Shown in pieces: positions 8,987-16,693 of a stretch of DNA of 64,000 nt (position 1 is its first letter; each line of letters begins with the position of its first letter). Origin of the DNA: Halomonas sp. KG2 (GTDB lineage: Bacteria > Pseudomonadota > Gammaproteobacteria > Pseudomonadales > Halomonadaceae); NCBI GenBank assembly GCA_030440445.1, contig CP098528.1, positions 124,001 to 188,000 on the forward strand, written 5' to 3'. The notes under the pieces were generated by a model, which saw only the letters and a list, made by a program, of their open reading frames with translations, searched no databases and was not told the origin of the DNA. A program made the position numbers and the translations under genes.

Positions 8987-11067
8987 AAGGCTTAACCCAA
9001 TTGATCAATCAGCGCGATTGGATGGGCGATGTGCGCATGAAGCTGCTCGCAGGGCCGCTGCTGATTCTGATGATCTTGGGCATGATGATTCTGCCCTTGC
9101 CGCCCTTCGCGCTCGATTTGCTGTTCACGTTCAATATCGCACTGGCCATCATGGTGCTGCTGGTCAGCATGTTTGCGGAAAAGCCACTCGATTTTGCCGC
9201 TTTCCCTGCGGTGCTGTTGTTTACCACGCTATTACGGCTATCGCTCAATGTGGCCTCGACCCGTGTTGTACTGATGGAAGGCCATCAAGGCGGAGATGCG
9301 GCCGGTAAAGTTATCGAAGCGTTTGGTACCTTCCTGGTCGGCGGTAATTTTGCCGTTGGTCTGGTGGTCTTTTTGATCCTGGTGATCATCAACTTCATGG
9401 TTATTACCAAGGGGGCTGGGCGTATTGCCGAAGTGGGCGCTCGCTTTATGCTGGATGCCATGCCCGGCAAACAGATGGCGATTGATGCGGACCTGAACGC
9501 AGGCCTGATTGGTGAAGAGGACGCTAAAAAGCGGCGCGCTGAAGTCGCCCAGGAAGCAGATTTTTATGGCTCTATGGATGGTGCGAGCAAGTTTGTGCGT
9601 GGTGATGCCATGGCTGGCTTGGTCATCATGGTGGTCAATATTATCGGTGGGTTACTGATCGGCATGATGCAGCACGACATGGGTTTTGCTGATGCCGCCC
9701 GTACCTATACCTTGCTAACCATTGGCGATGGTTTGGTGGCCCAGATCCCTGCGCTGGTGATTTCAACCGCCGCCGGTGTCACCGTGTCGCGCGTCAATAC
9801 TGACCAAGATGTTGGTCAGCAAATGATCAGCCAGCTATTTATTAATCCTCAGGTCATGATCCTCTCTGCGATGGTGATGGGGCTGCTGGGCATGGTGCCA
9901 GGAATGCCAAACCTGGTATTTCTGATTTTTACAGCCCTACTGGCGGGTTTGGCATGGTATTTGATTCGCCAAAAAGAACAGGCGTTGGTAAAAGAGGAAA
10001 TCTCAGCCGTGCCACTGCCCCAACAAGAGTCACCGGAAGCCAGTTGGGAAGATGTGCAACTGGTTGATACGTTGGGGCTTGAGGTGGGGCATCGGCTTAT
10101 TCCCCTAGTGGACTCCCGCCAGAAAGGGGAGCTGCTGGCTAGGATTAAAAGTGTGCGTAAGAAGTTTGCCCAAGAAGTTGGGTTCTTACCGCCTGTGGTG
10201 CATATACGCGATAACCTGGAACTGCCGCCGAATACCTACGTACTCTCTATGAAGGGGGCGGAAATTGGCCGTGCGGATGCACAGCCGGGCAAATGGTTGG
10301 CAATCGACCCAGGTCAGGTCTCAGGCGAATTACAGGGGACGCCCACCCAAGACCCGGCCTTTGGTTTGCCCGCCATCTGGATCGATGCCAATCAGCGTGA
10401 ACACGCCCAGGTGTACGGCTATACCGTGGTGGATGCCAGCACGGTCATTGCTACTCACTTAAACCACCTGCTGCATCGCCACTCGCCAGAAATGCTGGGG
10501 CGGCAAGAAGTGCAAAAGCTGCTCGATAAGCTGGGTGAGGATCAAAAGTCGCTAGTCGAAGAGGTGGTGCCGAAAGCCATTTCACTCACCGTACTGCAGC
10601 GTATTCTGCAGAATCTGCTCGATGAAGATGTTTCGATACGCGATATGCGCACGGTGCTGGATACGCTGGCAGAGCATGCTGGGCAGCAAAAAGATGCTAA
10701 TGAGCTGACCGCACTGGTGCGTGTTGCCTTGGGTCGAGCGATTACCCAGCAGTGGTTTGCCGGTCAGGAAACGCTCAACGTGATGGGGCTTGATGCCCAG
10801 TTAGAGCAAGTGCTTATGCAGGCCATGAATGGTAACGGTGCGATGGAGCCAGGGCTGGCTGATACGCTCATGACGCAGGCACAAGAGGCCCTGGAGCGTC
10901 ATGAAGGTAGCGGTGAAGCGCCGGTGCTGGTTGTACAGCACTCGCTGCGTGCTGTGCTATCGCGTTTCTTACGTCGGCGCGTGCGTCATTTGGTGGTGAT
11001 GTCTCAAGCAGAAATACCGGATGACCGTACGTTACGAGTCACTACGGTAGTAGGAGGACGGGCGTGA
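8983..11067 (+). CDS. flhA: Flagellar export gate protein FlhA
   Basis: FlhA is the large export-gate component that forms a nonameric ring and docks chaperone-substrate complexes. The 694 residues show the N-terminal membrane half with about eight segments, including the FHIPEP signature region (MPGKQMAIDADLNAGLI) near residues 160-176, and a C-terminal cytosolic domain from about residue 330. It is translationally coupled to flhB. flhF follows after 53 bases with its own AAGAGGCGCAGG ribosome binding region. Identification is secure. Confidence 0.98.
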   Translation: MKGLTQLINQRDWMGDVRMKLLAGPLLILMILGMMILPLPPFALDLLFTFNIALAIMVLLVSMFAEKPLDFAAFPAVLLFTTLLRLSLNVASTRVVLMEGHQGGDAAGKVIEAFGTFLVGGNFAVGLVVFLILVIINFMVITKGAGRIAEVGARFMLDAMPGKQMAIDADLNAGLIGEEDAKKRRAEVAQEADFYGSMDGASKFVRGDAMAGLVIMVVNIIGGLLIGMMQHDMGFADAARTYTLLTIGDGLVAQIPALVISTAAGVTVSRVNTDQDVGQQMISQLFINPQVMILSAMVMGLLGMVPGMPNLVFLIFTALLAGLAWYLIRQKEQALVKEEISAVPLPQQESPEASWEDVQLVDTLGLEVGHRLIPLVDSRQKGELLARIKSVRKKFAQEVGFLPPVVHIRDNLELPPNTYVLSMKGAEIGRADAQPGKWLAIDPGQVSGELQGTPTQDPAFGLPAIWIDANQREHAQVYGYTVVDASTVIATHLNHLLHRHSPEMLGRQEVQKLLDKLGEDQKSLVEEVVPKAISLTVLQRILQNLLDEDVSIRDMRTVLDTLAEHAGQQKDANELTALVRVALGRAITQQWFAGQETLNVMGLDAQLEQVLMQAMNGNGAMEPGLADTLMTQAQEALERHEGSGEAPVLVVQHSLRAVLSRFLRRRVRHLVVMSQAEIPDDRTLRVTTVVGGRA

Positions 11068-11120
11068 GATTGACGCAGAACACCCGTTACCAAACCATCA
11101 AAAAGAGGCGCAGGTAAAGC

Positions 11121-13331
11121 ATGAGCGTGAGACGATTTGTTGGAGCAAGCAGCCGCGATGTGATGCGCCAAGTGCGCGAAACATTAGGTGATGACGCTTT
11201 AATTGTCGCCAATCGCCGTACCGAGGGTGGGGTTGAAATATTGGCGATGGCGGATGACGCGGTCGATCATTTTGAACCTTCCCCTACGTCGCCACTTCCA
11301 CCTACCCCAGCTCCCCAAATCGCCTTTTCAGCGCAAGATTCCGATCCGCTGCAGGCAATGAGTGAACGCTTGCTGCGCGAGATGCAGGAAATGCGGGAGC
11401 TGCTTTCCCAGCGGCAGCCAGCTGCCGATGCGCCCGTTGCTGCCACCACTGACGACCCTATCTTTCGTTTGCGCCAGCACCTGCTTAGCGTTGGTTTCAG
11501 CGAGGAGCTAAGCGACGAGGTGCTGGCGGCGCTGCCGACGTCATTGGCTCAGCCGGATGCCGATAGCGCGCTTGCGATGGAGTGGCTTCGTGGGCAGCTA
11601 ATGGCGCGGTTACCGGTACTGAAAGAACAAACCGGTTTTTTCGATCAAGCGGGAATTGTCGCGCTGGTGGGACCTACGGGGGTTGGGAAAACCACTACCA
11701 CTGCGAAACTAGCAGCTCGTTTCGTGATGCGCCACGGTACGCGCCCTGTGGCCCTTGTCACCACTGATAGCTTTCGTATTGGTGCCCACGAGCAGCTTCG
11801 AATTTATGCCCGCCTGCTTGATACCCCCATGTATGCCTTAGACGCCGAGCAGCCGATTGATGAGCTGGTCGGACGACTGCAAGGTAAACAGTGGGTGATT
11901 ATCGACACCGTCGGTATGAGTCAGCGTGACCAGCGGGTGATTGAGCAAATTGCCCATTTGCAGGGCGGGCAAGCGTCCGTGCGCTTAGTGCTGTTGTTGA
12001 ATGCAGCTAGCCAGCCTGAAACGTTGGAAGAGGTCGTGTTGCGCTATCGCCAAGCCGCACGGGCGGCTGGTGCTGAGTTGGATGATTGCATTATCACCAA
12101 GCAGGACGAAGCTGGCCGGTTAGCCCCCGTGCTAGATATTGTCATACGCCATGGCTTGCGCGTGTTATTTGGTTCGAACGGACAGCGTGTTCCAGAAGAT
12201 ATGGCGGTTGCAGACCCTGCTGCGCTGGTCGATCAAGCGCTTAATACCCCATTGGGGAGGGTGCGTGAAGAGCGATCTTCGCCCTCCGCTGCGCAGCCTC
12301 ACTCGGTGAGTCTGCCGCGCTGGTCGCGAGACGTGCTGGGGCAAGGGCGCCGCCTCAGCTCTGTGCTGACGCGGCTGCGTGAAAGGATTGTTGGGTTTTC
12401 AGCGCTAGAGTCGGTATGGGATATCGCCTCCTTACCGGGCGTGCTGCAAGATAAACGCTTGGATGCACTATTGGCTAGCGAGCCCTGCGCGGATAAGGGG
12501 CTGGGCATGGCATGGTCTCCCCGCCGTAATGAGCGGGGCTGTGACTGGTCGATGCCCGATCTTGGGCTAGACGCCGATGGCGGTTGGCTAGCGTTAACCA
12601 GCCTACAGCACCGTCAGCCCGCAGGCTGGCAATCACGGCTGCTGCACCAGGGCGAAACGATGGGGGCTGCCGTACATCTGCTCCCCGTGTTTCCCGACCC
12701 CGCCACGTTAGCGTGGCTAGAAGCCCAACACTTGACCTGGATCACGCAAGTAGCTGCCACTCAACGGGTATACTGTCAGGGCGAGCGTTATGCCCAGCGT
12801 CAGCTGCTCACAGATAGCCCGCTCACACATCACACTGATCTGCGTTTTCGTGGTCAGACGGTGCAGCTATGGCACACCCACATTGCTGTCGAGGACGCCG
12901 CTGGTACACCGCTGTTGGCATGGGTTGGTGAAGTTCGCGATCCAGAAAATGGCAAACGCATCGCGCGTCGCTACTGGTTAACGCCTGCCCGATTAGGTGC
13001 AGATGTGCGTTCGCTGCTGGTTATCCAGCTGCAAAGCGAAGGGGTGTCTAGCCTAACCAAACGCGCTTGGCAGCAGTTGAAAGATGCGGATGATGGTGAA
13101 GTAAGCACGGAGGTACGCTTATTGATGGCCAGCGGTGTCGCCGCTGCAGCGGGACACTTAGATATCGCCAATGATGACGCTGCGATAGCCCTGCGTTCCG
13201 ATTTGTTAAGGTTGTTGGGCACCACGCGTAAGCGGCGCGACACGGCGATGCTAGATGCGCTTGTTCACGCGTTTATGGCCCGTGACGCTATTCGCCAACT
13301 CAGCAGCGTTAGCCGTGAGGGGCTGGCATGA
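11121..13331 (+). CDS. flhF: SRP-type GTPase FlhF with a long unrecognised C-terminal extension
   Basis: FlhF is an SRP-like GTPase that in polar flagellates places the flagellum at the pole. Here residues 1-50 match the basic N-terminal domain, 50-110 are a Pro/Ala-rich linker, and the NG GTPase domain runs to about residue 378: P-loop GPTGVGKTTTTAKLAARF (184-201), TTDSFRIGAHEQL, DTVGM (262-266, usually DTAGM) and TKQDE (326-330, usually TKLDE). Family members usually end there at roughly 360-500 residues. This protein continues for about 355 more residues to 736, with no domain I recognise, no membrane segment and no frameshift sign. The next gene starts inside its stop codon (ATGA overlap). 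The G3/G4 substitutions may alter nucleotide handling. Family assignment is firm; the role of the extension is unknown. Confidence 0.93.
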   Translation: MSVRRFVGASSRDVMRQVRETLGDDALIVANRRTEGGVEILAMADDAVDHFEPSPTSPLPPTPAPQIAFSAQDSDPLQAMSERLLREMQEMRELLSQRQPAADAPVAATTDDPIFRLRQHLLSVGFSEELSDEVLAALPTSLAQPDADSALAMEWLRGQLMARLPVLKEQTGFFDQAGIVALVGPTGVGKTTTTAKLAARFVMRHGTRPVALVTTDSFRIGAHEQLRIYARLLDTPMYALDAEQPIDELVGRLQGKQWVIIDTVGMSQRDQRVIEQIAHLQGGQASVRLVLLLNAASQPETLEEVVLRYRQAARAAGAELDDCIITKQDEAGRLAPVLDIVIRHGLRVLFGSNGQRVPEDMAVADPAALVDQALNTPLGRVREERSSPSAAQPHSVSLPRWSRDVLGQGRRLSSVLTRLRERIVGFSALESVWDIASLPGVLQDKRLDALLASEPCADKGLGMAWSPRRNERGCDWSMPDLGLDADGGWLALTSLQHRQPAGWQSRLLHQGETMGAAVHLLPVFPDPATLAWLEAQHLTWITQVAATQRVYCQGERYAQRQLLTDSPLTHHTDLRFRGQTVQLWHTHIAVEDAAGTPLLAWVGEVRDPENGKRIARRYWLTPARLGADVRSLLVIQLQSEGVSSLTKRAWQQLKDADDGEVSTEVRLLMASGVAAAAGHLDIANDDAAIALRSDLLRLLGTTRKRRDTAMLDALVHAFMARDAIRQLSSVSREGLA

Positions 13332-13903
13332 GTGCCCAGGATCAGGCAGCGGGCCTGCGCAAGTGGGCAGATTTACAGCGCCAGCAGCGCCAAGCAGAGT
13401 CAGTTGAGAGTGACCCCACGGGAGACGAACTTGCGGCTGAGCCACTGGCCGCTATGACCGATTCTTTAACAGTGCCGCCTGCCGCCCAAACGCAAGCCAG
13501 CGCACCGCCCTCGGTGCCGCAGAAGCCGCTTATCGTGATCGGTATGCCTAACGGTGGCGATCAGCAGGTGGCAAGAGTAAAAGGGCGCCTAGCTCAATGG
13601 TCAGTGCTGGGGCGACGTTGGGCTGGCGACCCGGATGATTGGGATATTCACATCGTCAATGCGGATGCCGCTAATCTTGGCCAACTGAAAGAGCGCTTTC
13701 CGCGTTGGGCGTTATGGATTAGTAGCGATGCCGATGCTTTCGCACAGATGTACCGCTCGTTGCGGCAAATGCAGGAAAACGGTGGCCCTAGGCAGCTGTT
13801 AGCGCTGCACGAGCCAAACTTGCCGCGCAGAGGGCTGCTCGATAACCTGCGCGAAGCCGCTAGCTATTACTTAGATATAGAGCTTTTACTGCTGGCGCGA
13901 TGA
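13328..13903 (+). CDS. Unrecognised protein in the flhG position
   Basis: I do not recognise this 191-residue protein. Residues 1-65 are low in complexity (Gln, Ala, Pro rich) and probably disordered. Residues 66-191 look globular, starting with a beta-strand-like LIVIGMPNGG and ending with a helical segment rich in Leu. In many flagellates the gene after flhF is flhG (fleN), a MinD-type ATPase, but there is no deviant Walker A motif (KGGxGKT) here, and the GMPNGG stretch lacks the Lys-Thr pair. Its ATG overlaps the flhF stop by four bases, so it is very likely co-translated with the extended FlhF and may be its partner. Function cannot be assigned from sequence. Confidence 0.8.
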   Translation: MSAQDQAAGLRKWADLQRQQRQAESVESDPTGDELAAEPLAAMTDSLTVPPAAQTQASAPPSVPQKPLIVIGMPNGGDQQVARVKGRLAQWSVLGRRWAGDPDDWDIHIVNADAANLGQLKERFPRWALWISSDADAFAQMYRSLRQMQENGGPRQLLALHEPNLPRRGLLDNLREAASYYLDIELLLLAR

Positions 13904-13970
13904 ACGCTAGCCTGATGCCATGTAACCGTGTTTTAACAGCGGCTATCAAGCGCCCCGATAAGGAATAACA

Positions 13971-14411
13971 ATGTCGATGCTCGCTGACTTCAAGGTCGAT
14001 ATCTGCAAAGCCGACAGGCTGCTCAAAACCGTGTTGATGGTGGCGCTAAGTGCCATCACCATGAGTGCTTATGCCGCTACGGGTAGCTGGAGTAGTGAGG
14101 TGCCCAGCGTACTGGTAGCGATGAGTGACCGAGCTGTCAGCAGCCAGCCCATTCAACCACCGGCAGGGGCGCAGGTAGAGCATGCTGCGATAGAGCGTAT
14201 TCATTGGCGTTTTCAAATGCCGGTTAATGCGCCGGTTAATGCGTGGCTATGCCACCCTGAGCAGTGTGTTCCTTTAACCGCTATGCGAGGTTCAACCACT
14301 GCGTTAGCTGGGAAACAGATCAGTGGGCCGCTGCACTTTCGTTTTGCGTTGACGCCGGGCCAGCGCCCGGTACGGGTGCAGGAACTGCAAGTGATTGTGA
14401 ATTACCAGTGA
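13971..14411 (+). CDS. flhE: Flagellar protein FlhE
   Basis: FlhE is a small periplasmic protein encoded after flhA in enteric bacteria; loss affects proton leakage through the export apparatus in those species. This 146-residue protein has a hydrophobic stretch (LLKTVLMVALSAITMSAYA) that looks like a signal peptide with cleavage after AYA, preceded by an unusually long N-terminus of about 17 residues. The mature part carries the family's closely spaced cysteine pair (WLCHPEQCVPL) and ends in VIVNYQ, matching the family C-terminus VIVNYR. AAGGA at 13960-13964 supports the start. It lies in the flhB-flhA-X-flhE order with flhF and one more gene inserted. I am fairly confident from the C-terminal match and position. 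Confidence 0.82.
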   Translation: MSMLADFKVDICKADRLLKTVLMVALSAITMSAYAATGSWSSEVPSVLVAMSDRAVSSQPIQPPAGAQVEHAAIERIHWRFQMPVNAPVNAWLCHPEQCVPLTAMRGSTTALAGKQISGPLHFRFALTPGQRPVRVQELQVIVNYQ

Positions 14412-14437
14412 ACAGAGTTCAGCCGTGAGGCACGAGG

Positions 14438-15139
14438 ATGTATACAGCACAAGGCAGGATTAAACAGAGCGAGCTGTTAACCCAATACATGCCACTGGTA
14501 AGACGTCAGGCCTTAACGCTGCAGGTAAGACTACCCGCAAGTATTGAGTTGGATGATCTTATTCAAGCTGGCATGGTGGGCTTATTAGAAGCGCTAGGGC
14601 GTTTTGATGCGACCCAGGGGGCAACGTTCGCCACGTTTGCAAGTCAGCGTATTCGCGGTGCCATGATGGATGAACTGCGCACACGTGACTGGTTGCCGCG
14701 TAGTGTACGCCGTTCTGCCAGAGCCGTGGATGATGCGGTGCGTCGCCTTGAACAGCAGTTAGGGCGCCCGCCGGAAGAGAGTGAGATCGCGCGTGACCTG
14801 GATATGCCGCTTAGTGAGTATCAGCAATTGCTCAATGATACGAACAGTGGCCAGTTGCTGCCCTTCGAAGAACTGGTGGCCGAAGGGGCCGAGTCCGCCA
14901 AAGAGGAAGCCACTAACCTGCCCTTCGATCAGTTGTTAGATAAACAGCAACGCCAGTCGTTAATTGACGCGATTGACGCCTTACCTGAGCGTGAAAAGCT
15001 ACTGATGGCGTTGTATTACCAAGAAGAGCTGAACCTTAAAGAAGTCGGGGCGGTGCTTGGAGTGACCGAATCCCGTGTCTCCCAGCTTCACAGCCAAGCG
15101 ATTAGCAGGCTTCGCGCTCGCTTATATGACACCACCTAA
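14438..15139 (+). CDS. fliA: RNA polymerase sigma-28 factor FliA
   Basis: FliA directs transcription of late flagellar and chemotaxis genes once the hook is built and the anti-sigma factor FlgM is exported. The 233 residues show sigma regions 2 (DDLIQAGMVGLLEALGRFD, then FATFASQRIRGAMMDELR), 3 (RLEQQLGRPPEESEIARDL) and 4 (LPEREKLLMALYYQEELNLKEVGAVLGVTESRVSQLHSQA, partly quoted). The ATG follows GTGAGG at 14425-14430. It is followed by the stator pair, the order seen in Pseudomonas around fliA and motCD. I did not find a convincing sigma-28 promoter in the gaps I inspected. Identification is secure. Confidence 0.96.
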   Translation: MYTAQGRIKQSELLTQYMPLVRRQALTLQVRLPASIELDDLIQAGMVGLLEALGRFDATQGATFATFASQRIRGAMMDELRTRDWLPRSVRRSARAVDDAVRRLEQQLGRPPEESEIARDLDMPLSEYQQLLNDTNSGQLLPFEELVAEGAESAKEEATNLPFDQLLDKQQRQSLIDAIDALPEREKLLMALYYQEELNLKEVGAVLGVTESRVSQLHSQAISRLRARLYDTT

Positions 15140-15178
15140 CGCCACTATTAATCACGACTAACCGGCGAGGAGCCGTTG

Positions 15179-15994
15179 ATGAACCCATCTACGCTGATCG
15201 GTATTTTTGCCAGCATGCTGTTGCTGGTAAGCGTGCTGTTTTTTACTGCAGAGTCGCCAGAAAGCTTTATCAACTTGCCGGGGCTAGCCATTGTGGTAAC
15301 GGGCACCTTGGCGGCTACCTTTATTAGTTATCCGCTGAAAGAAGTGCTACGCGTGGTGCGCCTGGTGGGATTGGTATTTCGGCGTGAAAACACCTATGTG
15401 CGTGATGATATCAACGAACTGGTTTCCATGGCGCGGCTGTGGTTCAAAGGCGATGTCAGGGCGGTTGAGAAGGAGCTAGAGCACACGCGTAACCCCTTTT
15501 TGCGCACCGGGATTCAACTGGTGATTGCTAACACGAAAGAAGACGAAATTTTCGATATGTTGCGCTGGCGCATCGCACGATTAAAAGCACGCGAGCATGC
15601 TGAGGCGCAGATATTTCGTACTATGGCCACCTACGCGCCCGCGTTTGGCATGATTGGCACCTTGGTGGGGCTGGTCAATATGCTGGAAGTAATGGATGCG
15701 GGCGATCTTGACGTTATTGGCCCGCGCATGGCGGTGGCTCTGCTGACAACGTTCTACGGTATTCTGCTCGCCAACCTGGTGTTCAAACCGATTGCCGTCA
15801 AGCTAGAGCGGCGCACGGAAGAACGCCTTATCACCATGAACATGGTGCTGGAAGGCATTTCGTTAATTACCAAACGGCGGCTGCCTTCTTTTATTGAAGA
15901 AACGCTCAATTCCTTCGTTGCTAACTATCATGACGAGATCCGCGATGCTGCTGTAAAACCGCGGCCAACGGTTAGTTCTGCGGCAAAAGGGTAG
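15179..15994 (+). CDS. Flagellar motor stator protein, MotA/PomA/MotC type
   Basis: Stator subunit A forms the ion channel with MotB and pushes on FliG. The 271 residues have four membrane segments (about 5-25, 30-48, 148-168, 182-203), a cytoplasmic loop between the second and third rich in charged residues including the RTG/REHAEAQIF region, and the conserved Pro in the third segment (TYAPAFGMIGTLVGLVNML). ATG at 15179 is preceded by AGGAG with good spacing; TTG at 15176 is an alternative. Gene order after fliA resembles motC-motD of Pseudomonas, so this may be a second stator set. I cannot tell from sequence whether it uses protons or sodium. Confidence 0.93.
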   Translation: MNPSTLIGIFASMLLLVSVLFFTAESPESFINLPGLAIVVTGTLAATFISYPLKEVLRVVRLVGLVFRRENTYVRDDINELVSMARLWFKGDVRAVEKELEHTRNPFLRTGIQLVIANTKEDEIFDMLRWRIARLKAREHAEAQIFRTMATYAPAFGMIGTLVGLVNMLEVMDAGDLDVIGPRMAVALLTTFYGILLANLVFKPIAVKLERRTEERLITMNMVLEGISLITKRRLPSFIEETLNSFVANYHDEIRDAAVKPRPTVSSAAKG

Positions 15995-15998
15995 CGCC

Positions 15999-16670
15999 AT
16001 GCTAGATCGTGATTCACGGCACGCGTTGGAATTGCCCACTGTGCCAGGAGAGGGCGATGAAGGTTGGCTAACGAGCTATTTAGACGTATTAACGCTGTTA
16101 ATCACGCTATTTGTCTTACTGCTTGCGTTGACGCCGCCGGGGGGAGGGGAAGCCTTTGACCGTGATAGAATGCATTCTGTAAGTGCTATCACCTCGCTTC
16201 CGTTGGCCAGCTTAGCAACCGGTATTCATCCTCGGCACAGCGGGCTCAAGCCGCGAATGACTGAGCTTAATATCCCCGGGGTTAGTGTCTCTCAAGGTGA
16301 AGAAGGTGTTACGCTGCGCATCGACGACAGCTTGCTTTTCCCTAGTGGTGATGCCGTACTAACGCCCCAGGGGCAAGATGTGTTAGAAAGCCTTCTGGCA
16401 GTGTTAGCATCCTTTGAGGGGCAAATTTCAGTAGAAGGGCATACGGATAATGTTCCTATTGCTACCTCTCGCTTCCCCTCAAATTGGGATCTCTCGGTTG
16501 GGCGCGCCATTGCGGTGGTCCAGCATCTTGAGCGCCAGGGAGTTGCTATTTCACGTATGCGGGCAGTCGGTTACGCCGATACCCAACCCATGGAAAGTAA
16601 CGCAACACCGGAAGGTAGATCCGCCAACCGGCGCGTTGAACTGTTGCTAAGGCAGCAGACTGAGGGGTAA
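15999..16670 (+). CDS. Flagellar motor stator protein, MotB/MotD type
   Basis: Stator subunit B anchors the stator to peptidoglycan and carries the ion-binding aspartate. At 223 residues it is short. The single membrane segment (SYLDVLTLLITLFVLLLAL) contains the critical Asp, D29, and is followed by a short linker and an OmpA-like peptidoglycan-binding domain (VEGHTDNVPI, NWDLSVGRAIAVV, ADTQP, RSANRRVELLL). It starts four bases after the preceding stator gene, with GGTAGCGCC between. The short linker suggests a compact plug region. The next gene downstream, a cyclic-di-GMP synthase-like protein, begins after 23 bases and may be in the same transcript. Confidence 0.94.
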   Translation: MLDRDSRHALELPTVPGEGDEGWLTSYLDVLTLLITLFVLLLALTPPGGGEAFDRDRMHSVSAITSLPLASLATGIHPRHSGLKPRMTELNIPGVSVSQGEEGVTLRIDDSLLFPSGDAVLTPQGQDVLESLLAVLASFEGQISVEGHTDNVPIATSRFPSNWDLSVGRAIAVVQHLERQGVAISRMRAVGYADTQPMESNATPEGRSANRRVELLLRQQTEG

Positions 16671-16693
16671 AGAGATTTCTTGAGGCCATCTCT

